From Diabrotica undecimpunctata (Eukaryota > Arthropoda > Insecta > Coleoptera > Chrysomelidae): 64,000 bases of DNA. The position numbers and the translations under genes are program-made. Numbering within the stretch: the first letter of the stretch is position 1; the number at the start of each line of letters is the position of its first letter. Positions 20,669 to 31,654 of this stretch are shown here, piece after piece. The notes under the pieces were generated by a model. It was not told where the DNA came from and searched no databases. It saw only the letters and a program-made list of their open reading frames with translations. The stretch covers positions 10,960,377-11,024,376 of the forward strand of contig NC_092810.1 of assembly GCF_040954645.1 (NCBI RefSeq), read 5' to 3'.

Positions 20669-20779
20669 TATCTACCAGTACGACCAAACCTATCCCGTGA
20701 AAACTCACCGATCTACAAAAAGGAATGTATCAGATCTGGAAAATTTGAAACCATATTTGGACCCCGCGCTCCTAAATGC
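20669..20779 (+). CDS. Candidate internal exon, 111 bases
   Basis: Bounded by a good acceptor (TTTATTTTTTTGTTTTAG) and a consensus donor (GTAAGT at 20780). Two of three frames are open. Frame 1 gives LPVRPNLSRENSPIYKKE...FGPRAPKC through the donor. Frame 2 gives YQYDQTYPVKTHRSTKRN...NLKPYLDPALLNA and would stop two bases past the donor. I do not recognise either. It could be a host exon or part of an old element; the similar sequence at 16898-16925 argues that it belongs to a repeat. Confidence 0.35.
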
Positions 20780-21034
20780 GTAAGTTTTTTAAATAAAATG
20801 ATCTTATTAGCATAACTAAAATATCAGGTTTTTTAATGTTTTGTCGCCTTTTATTTGGGATCAATGAATGAGGCCATTGAAAGGAACCTTTGGAATTGGA
20901 ATGAAGTCTTTTGATTTGATAATGGACCTTAAAGTACTATGCCTTCAAATTTTTGTATGAACTTATTTTATTAAAACGCAAATAGACACTACGCAGTTAC
21001 TATCTTTTTAAATGACTTCAGATTACTGTTACGT

Positions 21035-21516
21035 ACCAGCCAGGGGCGTATCAAATAAATTCTTATAAATTTTTATATATGTAAATACTCTATTTATAAA
21101 GAAAAAAGATCATGCTACACCGCTCTTGGATAAGTTTTGGGTAATCTTGTAGAATAATGAATTAGACAAAGTTAATTAGAATAAAGAAATATAAACAATT
21201 CATAAAAACCATTAAAACCAAAAAATTAAGCCGATTTTGCGCATGTAATAAAGGACTTGTAAATAAGGACAGCTAATACCAGCCAGGGGCGTATCAAATA
21301 AATTCTTATAAATTTTTATATATTTAAATACTCGATTTATAAAGAAAAAAGATCATGCTATACCGCTCTTGGATAAGTTTTGGGTAATCTTGTAGAATAA
21401 TGAGTTAGACAAAGTTAATTAGAATAAAGAAATATAAACAATTCATAAAAACCATTAAAACCAAAAAATTAAGCCGATTTTGCGCATGTAATAAAGGACT
21501 TGTAAATAAGTACAGC
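21035..21516. repeat. Tandem duplication, two copies of a ~240-bp unit (period 243)
   Basis: ACCAGCCAGGGGCGTATCAA starts both copies, at 21035 and 21278, and both run through TTGTAAATAAG/GTACAGCT with only a few differences (for example GCTACACC against GCTATACC). There is no coding content. The high similarity suggests a recent duplication. Confidence 0.93.
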
Positions 21517-21527
21517 TTGTTTCATCT

Positions 21528-21650
21528 AGCGGTACAAGGAAAAATATTCAGAAAAAGACGTCTAGGATGAGTAAGATCTTCGTGGCTTAAAATCCTGAAA
21601 CAATGGTATGCACAAACAACCGAATCTGTTTCATCCACTAAGAGAAGACG
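21528..21650 (+). mobile_element. RTE-like LINE, small C-terminal fragment
   Basis: Frame gives LAVQGKIFRKRRLG, stop, VRSSWLKILKQWYAQTTES, matching LIVQGKIDSKRGPGRRRHSW and following residues of the RTE at 28598-30161. Confidence 0.65.
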
Positions 21651-21740
21651 TTTTTCTACTCAAGGAATAGAAATGTGTATTCCGACGCGCATGACGTCAC
21701 CTTCGAAGCAACAGTACAGGGTACTACGGTGTTCGAGATA

Positions 21741-22815
21741 TAGGATTCCCTATCCCGGTAGATGTATTTGTTCATCTTGCGGTAGATAAATTGTTTTTAC
21801 AAATTAATCACCCCTGTGATAAGTCTTTAAATATTTTTGTTTTTGCAGATCCTTCACATTTGATTAAACTTGCCCTAAACCATGTAATTGATGGTTATAT
21901 ATCAACTTCAGAATTGACAATTGCGCATAAATTGACACTAGATCATCTCTATTTAAAAGGTTCTATGAGGCAAAGAGTGAGACCTGCAGTTCAATTATTA
22001 TCAAATTATGTGGCAAAAGCTATTAGTTACGCTGGAGAAAATGGACTTAATCCAAAAAATAGTTACTGGAAAGAAGCTGCTGTAATTGTTCAGCTATTTA
22101 ATGATTGGTTTGATCTATTAAATTCTCGATGTAAGTTCGTTGCCAATTCTTCAACACGAAATGCATATACATAGTATAGATTTAGATAAACAGTTACGTT
22201 TACTGGATAAAATGTCAGAAACGATCAGTTCAATGCGGTTTGGTAAACATAAAGGACTTATTCAATTTCAAAAAGGTGTATTGCTTACTAATAAATCTCT
22301 GAAAACTATCTACAAGCTAAATACAACGTTGACTATATTTTAACTTCGAGGTTGAATCAAGACGTGCTGGAGAACTTTTTTCTTATATTTCTTAAATACT
22401 TCAAAATATATTTATAGATATAGGAGGATCATATAATTGACAATGACGTTTTGAAAGTCGCAGTCAATTATGAGGTGAAAGAATAAATTCATCGGGACTC
22501 TTTGAAGTATGTTGCTGGTTTTGTTGCACACAAATTCAAACATAAATATAGTTTAGGAAACCCTACAAAAACTTATGAGACATATATGGAACCAGATACA
22601 GACATTCGCTGGAGTTTCTCTTTTCTACCCAAACGAAGAATTGTGGGAAGCTACACTAAAAATGGAATCATTGTTTTGTACAATCCATGAAAGCTCTTTA
22701 TCAAAAAAACCTAAAATCTTTCAACAGCTGACACAGAAAACTTTAACTCAGCTTGAGAATACAACGATACCATTTGAGGTATTCCAATGTCTCAGTAGGA
22801 TACGCACATAATATA
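21741..22815 (+). pseudogene. P-element (THAP9-like) transposase remnant
   Basis: Frames on the plus strand give, in family order, FVFADPSHLIKLALNHVID (near 21840), TIAHKLTLDHLYLKGSMRQR, VQLLSNYVAKAISY and FNDWFDLLNSR. They continue with GLIQFQKGVLLTNKSLKTIY, TSRLNQDVLENFF (near 22350) and KYVAGFVAHKFKHKYSLG (near 22505). These are hallmark segments of P-element transposases, including the LTxRLNQDxLENFF motif. The N-terminal THAP zinc finger is missing, and several frameshifts or stops break the frame (near 22130, 22340 and 22640). No terminal repeats were found. Confidence 0.88.
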
Positions 22816-22869
22816 TAAGATTAAGGGAAATGAACAGACAGATTAGTTTCAGTAACTATTAAAGTAAAC

Positions 22870-23690
22870 TTGACAAAAATGTGTCAAAGTTTGTTAACTT
22901 TAAGAAATAAATTTTAATAATGTATTATAAAATATTTAATAAATCCTTATTATGAATTGTCGGCCGAATTCATTACTGAAACATTGCAAATAAAATGCAA
23001 GTCAAAGTTTGAAAATATTTTGTAACACATCAATTTAAAACAATTTTCTCTAATTTTAAATGTTGAGGTATTTCTCTCTAATTTTCTAATTTTCTCTAAT
23101 TTTAAATGTTAATTAAGTGATTCAGAAAGTGTTTTTAATATTTAACCATTCTACATACTTTGTTCAAAATATACGATTTTAGAAATATTCCAGTAATGAA
23201 TCCGACCATCGAAATATGATTAAATATAATTATTTTTATGCTTATTAATTGAAAAGACATTATATCCCTACATTAATATGAATATACACACTTTATGTAG
23301 CGAAACGTCGATAAAATTTTTTTTATTTTTCAGTAATCTGAAAACCTATCCCAAGAAAAAATAAAAACATTGTAAACTACACATCTTATAATAAAAAGTG
23401 CCAAATATGCATGTTTATATATTTGATTGCCTATATATTTGATATTAACCGACTAACAGGGCAGGCGTTAGTGTTCTAATAGAAACTTTGCTTCGCACGT
23501 GACGTCACACAGTGCGAGAGGGATAGAGCTAGCGTACGCAATAGCATACCGGTATTCTACCCAACTAAGAGTTATATATGGTTTCCTATATTTTCAACCA
23601 TGCAGAATAAATGAGAGATATAAAATAATTTTGTGCAGTAAGTGTATCAAAAGTTTTAAAATAATCAGCACGACTGCCGTAAATACAATA
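22870..23690. other. Non-coding stretch
   Basis: No gene recognised. 23306-23320 has GCGAAACGTCGATAAAA, a word often found in insect Penelope-related repeats. 23495-23560 is locally GC-richer with TGACGTCACAC and GTGCGAGAGGGATAG, likely a repeat. Confidence 0.35.
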
Positions 23691-23700
23691 GACTAACCAA

Positions 23701-23765
23701 GAATGCAGTAACTCCTTTGTACTTACACAAAGTATCCTTGTATTTAAACAGCTGATGTACTTACT
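23701..23765. repeat. Small fold-back
   Basis: AATGCAGTAA at the left and TTACTGCATT at the right are inverted copies about 45 bases apart, with an inner CTTTGT/ACAAAG hairpin. Purpose unknown. Confidence 0.4.
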
Positions 23766-23930
23766 GCATTGTATTTATGTTGACCGTAAATTGTGAGGTT
23801 ATGTTTGTAACATATGAGTTTGCTAAAAATTTGCTGTGTTCAGTTTAGGGTATAATAAGCCAATATTTGTGTTGTTGAAGTGGTTCAGAAAGTATATTAA
23901 TTACATATAGTTAATTGTTGTTTCGGAACA

Positions 23931-24533
23931 TGAGTGCTTCAAAGTTTAATATAGTCTCAACTCGTTCTGAACTTATTGTAAACTTAGCTCTAAAAAGCAC
24001 CAAGACTGACACAACAGTTGTTCAAGATGAGAAATCAGAGCTAATTTTACCTACAAAATATGTCCTTCCAGTGATTTATTAGAAGCTAATGAAGCACCTC
24101 AACCATCTAGCTGCACTATAACGTTGTCAGATGATGTTGGAGATGTGAGATTACCTGACAATATAACTTAACAGGTAACAGACAACCATAATATGTTAGT
24201 TTATGACCTTAGTGAAAATACACTGATATCACTCCCACTGGAAGAATTTGATGTTGATAAATCTGTTTATTTAGAATCACATACTAACCTACAATTTGTA
24301 GATGTACCTGAAATACTATTTGAAAATCTATTTACAAATATGGTCCAACCAAACAATGATAATATAAACTTGGAAGAAGATTTAGGTGTTCCAGCTGCTA
24401 GTGTTGATTTTCTGATAACTGCAAATGGAAATAGTAAACGAATGAATGTATACTGTAATGTCAATGCAGACCAACATATTGACAATATCGTGAAAATCAT
24501 GAAATGTGTTCTTTCAACAAACTATTAAAAATG
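23931..24533 (+). pseudogene. Unrecognised acidic protein gene, broken
   Basis: The ATG at 23931 opens MSASKFNIVSTRSELIVNLA for about 45 codons. A frameshift near 24062 moves to DLLEANEAPQPSSCTITLSD, a stop follows at about 24168, then the frame continues as MLVYDLSENTLISLPLEEFD...IVKIMKCVLSTNY (24193-24525). The composition is acidic, Asn/Leu rich, with no motif I know. Its layout, a variable acidic N-terminal region, recalls the front part of the DUF7869-like proteins at 46.8 and 58.1 kb, but nothing conserved proves this. Confidence 0.4.
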
Positions 24534-24539
24534 TAAGCA

Positions 24540-25640
24540 AATATAGTCTATCACATTACTAAGGAAGAGTGCCGTAGGTACCATTTTATATTTTCAACTT
24601 TTTTTGCATTAAAAATTAGAATTATAGAATAAAAATTTTCATTTGTGTTTAACATAAATGTTTGTTAAAAAACAATTAATAACTAATATATCTTCATATT
24701 CAAAATTACAGCATCCTTCTAAACTTTATGTCGAGTTTTCTCAAAATCCCACTATTGTTACATACGGCACTTTTGGTTAGCTGGGCAGTATTTGTGTATC
24801 GTGGTTTCTGAGCTATGATTTTTGGGGCAGGAGAAGTAACGGACGAACAATGCAAGGTTTATAATATTATAAAGGATTTTTAATAATTATTGTTTTGTAT
24901 AAAAAGTATTCTATAAATGTAGTTTCTCACATTTGTAGACAAAAATAAAAATTCCGGTTTATCACTTCCATGACCTCACTTTAATTGTCAGTTCCCCAAC
25001 CAGATTTTTGCTGCGAACGATTCTCGCCATCATTATTTATAATTTCAATCTACCGATGATTTATAATTACCTTTTTCGTGTGTTCTATGTTGACAACACT
25101 ATAAATTTGCTTTTTATTTAACACTGGATAAAGTTCACATGATGTGTGAGGAATCGTTATCATGTTTATATGCTACTCTAACAAGGTTGGACTAGGAATA
25201 GTAGCAGTTTTGTTATCGTTTATGGCTAATTCTCGTTAAAAATGTGTTTGTTTATAGGAATTTGTTGCTAAAAATTATAAACGGTACATTGTGAACGAAT
25301 TCGCATGAAAACTATTTGGTATTTCTTACGACTATGGTAAATATCAGTAGTTTGTAAGTTTTATGTCGTGATGTTTGTTGTGTGGGAGGTGAAGTGTAGT
25401 TGAATTTATCAAAGTGGTGGGCCGCGTTAAAGTAAAAATAAAAATTTACTAATTATTATAACAATTACTTATATATAAATACAATACTGATAACTACTGG
25501 TTTAAATATTTATAATATTTACTAATTATGTTCTCGTGTCTTCTCATCAACTTCTTATGGCATCGTGCATTTTTGCGTAGGGGTCCACCATACATTGTCT
25601 TATCAAGTGAGGTGTAAGATAATCAGGATTCAATTATTCT
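24540..25640. other. Intergenic, nothing recognised
   Basis: AT-rich; no coding, repeat or structural feature could be supported. Confidence 0.4.
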
Positions 25641-25644
25641 ATTT

Positions 25645-26075
25645 TTAGAAACATTTCATGACTGCGGATTCCTGTCCATTAGAGAATATTGCGCAGCATG
25701 ACATCTTTTTACGTCCTAGTCCGCTCTTACACTCTATCTTTTTTTCTAGTACTGGATGCTGAAAAGTGTATAGTTTTCCTCGTAATATGTGCCCTAAATA
25801 TGCAGTATTTTTACTTTTTACATAATCAAAAAGTTCACTATCCTGGAAGGCCCCTGTTCTTAATTTTTCTTTATTTATGACTTTTTCCTTCCATTCGGCG
25901 AAGGCAACACATTTCAAAAACTTCAAGATGTTTAATGGATCTGGCCTTAACGTCCACGCTTCCTTTCCATACAAGAGAACAGCCCAAACGTAACGCTTTA
26001 GCATCTTGTATCTCAGGTTGAAATCCAACTTGCATTCAGCCAGAAATTTACGAAGTTTCAAAAAAGCAAGCTCAA
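25645..26075 (-). mobile_element. RTE-like LINE, C-terminal fragment
   Basis: The frame gives LKLRKFLAECKLDFNLRYKM, YVWAVLLYGKEAWTL, SKNTAYLGHILRGKLY, CKSGLGRKKMSC. These match the region after RT in the RTE at 28598 (VKCYIFPILLYGVEAWTL, KLEYLGHILRHDKYRLL). The open frame continues into the inverted repeat that follows, so the exact junction is uncertain. Confidence 0.8.
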
Positions 26076-28578
26076 TTTTGCCGAGAATATTAGTTTTGGT
26101 ACCCCAAAAAAGATGCAAAAACGTTTACTTCTTTTACCCCCGGGCTTCCACCTAAAAGGGTGTAGCCCCTTTTAGGTACCTTGTAGAGGGGTAAAAACGC
26201 AAAAAAATTGATTTACCAAGAATCTGCACGCCGTATAAAAAAATGTTTTTTTTCGAAAAAAACAACCGTCGATTTTGAATGTCACGAGCGCGAAATCAAT
26301 GTTCAATAAAATTTGTATCAACTGGACGGTAAAAATTCGGTATCTGTTGATTCAAGTGTCGTGTCGACAAAAATCAAGATGCGTTTTAAAGGCAAAGAGT
26401 TTAGATTTCGTATGCAATTTTTGTATTTCGCCGCAAATAATGCTGAACTATGAATTTGTGTGGATTGTCGTGAAAACTCCAATGCATTAGTAGTTACTGA
26501 ATATCTTTCTTTTTATATATTTTTTTTTAAAGTAATACATCCAAATGATAGGGTAAATATTTAGATTTAATATTTACAAACATATCTGAAGTCAAAATAG
26601 AACCAGCTGTAGACCTTCTAAGTCCTTCACATAATAATCATTATAGCTTATACATTTGATCTTTTCTGTACTACTAAAATTAACCTAATATATGAAGATT
26701 ACTATTTTGACTTCAGAAATGGTAATTATATAGCGATTAATGATTATTTGACAGGTATTAATTGGGACAACTTATTTTATGAATTAGATATTAAGTCTGC
26801 TGTACCTACAAAAGTTTTATGAAACTCTAGATGCTGTCTTTAATCAGTTTATTCCAAGAAAACTCATTAAAAGCTCTAACTTTCCAAAATGGTTTTCCCC
26901 ATATTTAAAAAATTTAATTATTGCAAAGAAAACTAGCCGCAAAAAAAGTCTGAAGCAGATTACTTGATATTTTCTAACTTAAGATCTAAATGTAAAATAG
27001 AAACTCAAAAATGTCACTCTAATTATATAAAAACTGTTGGTAACAACCTGAAAGGTAATCAAGCACATTTCTGGAGATACATTAATGATAAAAAAAATCT
27101 ACCAATGTTCCAAATCTTATGTACCTTGATAACCAAATGGCAGATAATACCCAAAACATAGCTAACTTGTTTGCCGAACATTTTGCTAGTGTATATGATT
27201 CATCCACATGCCGATTGCCCAAAACAGACTCATGTTCAAAAGCAAATATTTCTTTATATACTATTAAAATCTCTAATATTTAGATGATAAATGTCAACTC
27301 AGAAACTCTTTTTCAACGGGAACAGAGAATATTCCAAATTATTTTTTGAAACATTCTTCATTTATAATTTCCAAACCAATATACGTACTGTTTCATTTAT
27401 CTTTGCTTACATGTTCCTTCTCGACTAGATGGAAAGAAAGCTATGTATCAGCTATTTTTAAAGCTAGTGACAAAAATAATGTAAAAAATTATAATAGTAT
27501 CTCTAAGCAATCAGCAGTACCAAAGTTATACGATAAAATAGTATACCATCAACTATATTGGCAATGTAAAGAATTATTATCTGTAGTTCTTTGCAGCGGG
27601 AAAATCCGCTATTACTAACTTGGCAGTATATGAAATGGATCTGTTGGAGGCATGGAGAGGAAGGAACAGGTAGACTCAATAAACACTGACTTCTCCAAGG
27701 CCACTGACAGAGTCAATTTCGACATTTTGCTTGCAAAACTCCACAATTTAGGATTTACTAAGGAGGCCATAGAATGGATATCAAGTTTTTTAAAGGATCT
27801 AAAACAAAGAGTGACACTATTTATTTTCCTATTTGAATCATTTGAGGTTTTATCAGGTGTCCCCCAAGGAGGTCACTGTTTATCATTACTATTTAATCTC
27901 TTTATAAATGATATTTCTGATAATCTTGAATCATTAGTTTTACTTTTTGCAGATGACTTAAAGTTATATAGATGTATAAACTCTATAGCTGACATAAATA
28001 TATTGCAAAAGGATATTGACAGGTTATGTGACTGAAGTATCCAGAATAATCTTATTTTAAATATCGATAAATGCTGTTTATCAGTTTTTTTAGGGGGAGT
28101 AAACAATACGACTCAAACTATCTTATGAATAATGTTAACTTAAGATACAAAAATCAAGTTACAGACCTGGGCATCACTTTTAATGAAAGCATCAATTTTA
28201 ATGATCATATTTTACAGATTACATTGAAAGGTCTTAAACTTCTATCGAATTTTTACCGTCGAGCTGATACAAATTTTTTGAACATTGATTTCGCTCGCGT
28301 AACTCACATTTAAAATCAACGGTCGCTTTAAGCGTTGTTTGTGAGAGAACGGTCATTCTACACAAAAACTGCTTATAAACATTTTTGTTTAAAATTATCT
28401 CAGCTGCATTTTTTATTTAAAATAATTTTTATTTAAATATTCTTGGTAAATCTATTTTTTTTGCGTTTTTACCCTCTTATGATTGCAGTTGTAGGGGGAA
28501 GCCCGGTGGTAAAAGTAAACCTTTTTACACATTTTTTGGGTTCCCAAAATTAATATTCTCGGGAAAATTCAGCTTTTA
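26068..28578. mobile_element. Structure bounded by long terminal inverted repeats
   Basis: The left arm (about 26068-26340) and right arm (about 28245-28578) are inverted copies. Left reads CCGAGAATATTAGTTTTGG, CCCCGGGCTTCCACC, GGGTAAAAACGCAAAAAAA, GATTTACCAAGAATC, GCGAAATCAATGTTCAA. The right arm, read in reverse, has the same blocks in the same order, with an extra ~70 bases. The interior is occupied mainly by LINE reverse transcriptase. No transposase for the inverted repeats is seen, and no clear TSD. Confidence 0.75.
26690..28250 (+). pseudogene. Jockey/CR1-type LINE reverse transcriptase, decayed
   Basis: Plus-strand frames give, in order, FRNGNYIAINDYLTGINWDN and HFWRYINDKK, then RWKESYVSAIFKASDKNNVK and GKSAITNLAVYEM. 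Next come INTDFSKATDRVNFDILLAK (27678-27737, first catalytic region), VLSGVPQGGHCLSLLFNLFI and LLFADDLKLYRCINS (catalytic FADD). At least four frameshifts or stops. It lies wholly between the two long inverted repeats. Confidence 0.85.
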
Positions 28579-28586
28579 CGACGACT

Positions 28587-28597
28587 GGACTATAAGA
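28587..28597. repeat. Left 11-bp target site duplication of RTE element
   Basis: GGACTATAAGA, repeated exactly at 30162-30172. Confidence 0.9.
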
Positions 28598-30161
28598 GAG
28601 CTTATAGAGGACTAAGGAGAGACAGGACCTTCAATCCTAAAATCGGAGATAGAAGATGCCATTGCAGCACTAAAAAACAATAAGTCAGCAGGTCCGGACA
28701 ATGTACCCTGCGAAATATTAAAGATCCTATGTAAATCAGACAAACAGTTCCTTGATAATCTAGTTGAACTTTTTAACAACATATATAATAGCGGTAAAAT
28801 CCCGGAGAACTGGCTGCAGTCAACATTTATTACAATCCCGAAGAAACCAAATGCCCAGATCTGTGATGACTACCGGCTTATAAGCTTGATTAATCATGTC
28901 ACTAAAGCGTTCACTAAGATCATTCATAGAAGAATATATGATAAATGTGAGTCAAATATTGATAGATCGCAGTTTGGCTTTCGGAAAGCACTTGGAACTA
29001 GAGAAGCAATTTTCGCTCTCCAGGTGCTTATGCAGCGGTGTAGAGACGTTGATAAGGACGTGAATTTGTGCTTTGTGGATTTTAGAAAAGCATTTGACAA
29101 TGTCAATCATGAACAATTGATAGATATTCTGCGAAAGACAGATATTGACGACAAGGACATTCGAATTGTGGCAAACCTATACTGGGGTCAAACAGCAAGA
29201 GCAAAAATTGGCAACGAACTCACTAAAAGTGTGCAGATCAAAAGAGGTGTCCGTCAGGGTTGTATATTATCCCCACTCCTATTCAATATTTATTCCGAAG
29301 AAATATTTAATAAATGTATGGAAAATGCAAATGAGGGCATAAAAATAAACGGCGAGTTAACGAACAATATAAGATATGCTGACGACACGGTGATTCTTGC
29401 CAGTACCATAGACGAATTACAGCAGGTAATGGAAAGAGTTTATTCAGTTAGTGAGGAATACGACCTGAGCCTCAACTTCAAGAAGACAAAGTGGATGCTG
29501 ATAAGCAGGAAGCATCAGCCTGCTCGACAGTTACGGATAAGTAACATACTAATTGACCATGTAGAATCTTATGTGTACCTTGGCACCAACGTAAATGCAA
29601 AATGGGAACAGGCCACAGAAATTAAGGCGAGAATAGAACGAGCTAGAGCAGCATTTAGCAATATGAAAAAGCTCCTCATAAGCAGGGATTTGACTCTTCC
29701 CCTAAAACTACGTCTAGTTAAATGCTACATTTTTCCGATCTTACTGTATGGTGTGGAGGCCTGGACGCTGACGAAGACGCTCACGAGAAAACTAGAAGCA
29801 TTTGAAATGTGGGTGTACCGACGCATTCTTCGTATATCCTGGACCGAACATGTCACCAACACAGAGGTAATCCAAAAAATCGGAAAGGAGAAAGAAATCG
29901 TGAATACAATTAAACAAAGAAAGCTTGAATATCTAGGCCACATATTGAGACACGATAAGTACCGTCTACTGCAATTGATTGTCCAGGGAAAAATAGACAG
30001 TAAGCGAGGGCCAGGCAGGAGAAGACACTCGTGGCTCCAAAATCTGAGGAAGTGGTTCGGGCTCACATCGGTCGAAGTATTCAGAAGCGCTGCAAATAAG
30101 ATCAGAATTGCCATGTTAATAGCCAACGTTCGCAACGGACAGGGCACTTGAAGAAGAAGAA
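28598..30161 (+). mobile_element. RTE-like LINE, 5'-truncated, with 11-bp TSD and GAA tail
   Basis: Insertion limits are fixed by the repeat GGACTATAAGA on both sides and by the 3' tail GAAGAAGAAGAA. The element begins inside the linker before the RT domain, so it lacks the endonuclease, as usual for incomplete target-primed reverse transcription. A copy of the same family with its own 11-bp TSD is at 51550-52672. Confidence 0.93.
28628..30151 (+). CDS. Reverse transcriptase and C-terminal tail of RTE-like LINE, intact frame
   Basis: About 507 codons are open; the longest ATG-started frame begins at 28886, but the frame is continuous from 28616 after a TAA. Motifs: AIAALKNNKSAGPDNVPCEI, GKIPENWLQSTFITIPKK, RSQFGFRKALGTREAIFAL, CFVDFRKAFDNVNHEQL (catalytic Asp), IKRGVRQGCILSPLLFNIYS, IRYADDTVILA (catalytic YADD), YLGTNVNAKWEQ, KCYIFPILLYGVEAWTL, LEYLGHILRHDKYRLL and GRRRHSWLQNLRKWFGL. 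The product would make DNA from the element's RNA. There is no promoter or start because the 5' part was never inserted. All key RT residues are present, so the copy is young. Confidence 0.93.
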   Translation, partial: PSILKSEIEDAIAALKNNKSAGPDNVPCEILKILCKSDKQFLDNLVELFNNIYNSGKIPENWLQSTFITIPKKPNAQICDDYRLISLINHVTKAFTKIIHRRIYDKCESNIDRSQFGFRKALGTREAIFALQVLMQRCRDVDKDVNLCFVDFRKAFDNVNHEQLIDILRKTDIDDKDIRIVANLYWGQTARAKIGNELTKSVQIKRGVRQGCILSPLLFNIYSEEIFNKCMENANEGIKINGELTNNIRYADDTVILASTIDELQQVMERVYSVSEEYDLSLNFKKTKWMLISRKHQPARQLRISNILIDHVESYVYLGTNVNAKWEQATEIKARIERARAAFSNMKKLLISRDLTLPLKLRLVKCYIFPILLYGVEAWTLTKTLTRKLEAFEMWVYRRILRISWTEHVTNTEVIQKIGKEKEIVNTIKQRKLEYLGHILRHDKYRLLQLIVQGKIDSKRGPGRRRHSWLQNLRKWFGLTSVEVFRSAANKIRIAMLIANVRNGQGT

Positions 30162-30172
30162 GGACTATAAGA
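30162..30172. repeat. Right 11-bp target site duplication of RTE element
   Basis: GGACTATAAGA, identical to 28587-28597. Confidence 0.9.
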
Positions 30173-30174
30173 CG

Positions 30175-31640
30175 AAAGAAATTGTGTAACTGGCTTATAG
30201 ATGGCGCAACTAAAAACACTTTTTTCTATTAAATAACTAATCCAAATCTTAGGCGACGCATGAGATCTTCCCCTAGAGTTGGTAATGTTATTAAATGGTG
30301 CATGAACTGGGTATGATAAGACAAGGGGGTCACAAACAAATTTTTTTGTCGGTCCCCAATCTAAGAAAGTTTGGGAAACACGGGTTTATAGAATTCTGCT
30401 TCTGATTTTGATTTATCTGAAAAAAAAATTCTTTGAGGTATTTTTTTACATCTGTCGGTGTACAAAAATAAGTTAGAGTTAAATAATTGCTGTTTTCGAT
30501 TAAATAAACAATAATGTCACAAACTTCTAGCGCAATTCGTCCTTTCGAATTTTCCAAAGTGTCTTAATAATCTACGATGAAACGCAGTAACATTTTTGAG
30601 TCAAATGCAAAACGAAACTAAAATTTTAGTAAATAATCATCTTGTTGTACATAACAACTGAGATCAATATAGCAAAAAAGTATAAAATCGATTACGTGTT
30701 TTTATTTTAAAACTATAATCGAATCAATAGTCCCTCTGGAAGTTATTTATATTTCAATAAAAGTTCCGTTGTTAGACTTGTTCGTGTAACGTTCAATAAA
30801 GCGAACCAAATTTCCTAAATATTTAGGCGAATGCCAAATAAACATTCAACTATTTACAAAATGTCAAATTGCTATTTTATTATTTTTTTAGTAGCTTTTC
30901 CTAGAGTTAAAAATAAAAGTGTTGCATTTTTCTCATAAATTACGAAACGGATATAAAATTAAATAAAAGACGGGCTTAGAATTTGTTTAAACCGGTCTTA
31001 GTAATTAGTATGATACCTGCTGTAAAAAAAAATAAATTGTTTGCCACGTGTGTTTATCGTGTTACGAAAAAATATGCAAAACGAGTTTCTTAATATTGCT
31101 GTTTAACAAAATGAACTAGAATGACCCAGATAACATGTGTAGTGGGCGATTGAGCTGATAAAATGTTAAAATATTGATTTATGTATGGTAAAACCTTTCA
31201 ATAGTGACCACCCTCAGAGAATCAAAAGCTGGTCGCTAAAGAAGAGTGCTCGTCTAAGAGAATATACCATACTTTTTATAGTTAGCTAAAAGAAGCTACT
31301 GACAATGACAATGAAGTAATGAAGAAGTGGAAATTGTGGATTTTTTAAATCAAAGAACATGTTTAGCCACATCTTTTTTTATATAAACTTCATTTTTTTA
31401 TAAATATATAATTTTTTTTGTAAAATAATAAATGTGTATGCATTTTATTGACTAACACAATCAAATAACAAGAGTTATGGTTTTCTAAAACTAAAGTATA
31501 ATTTCACTATTTGAGAGAGTGAGTCATCGTTTAAAGGCCCAGAAATGCGGAAAGCCGTTTGGAAATCCAGTGACGTACACTTACTTTTATTTTAACGTTA
31601 ATTATATTTTATTTTTCAAATATTAATGTTCGAAATAGGC
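30175..31640. other. Non-coding stretch with possible hAT end
   Basis: 30370-30400 read in reverse gives GTGTTTCCCAAACTTTC, a word common at hAT MITE ends; no partner end was found. A minus frame at 30330-30557 matches nothing. 30,600-31,640 holds nothing I can support. Confidence 0.35.
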
Positions 31641-31654
31641 CACAATATATTTAT

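Noticed and set aside
24520..24540. Splice donor GTAAGC after the frame at 24193
   Set aside because: A TAA stop lies just before it in the reading frame.
29725..30219. 164-codon minus-strand frame
   Set aside because: Antisense shadow of the intact RTE frame on the plus strand.
30330..30557. 75-codon minus-strand frame as a gene
   Set aside because: No recognisable domain; overlaps what may be a hAT-type repeat end.
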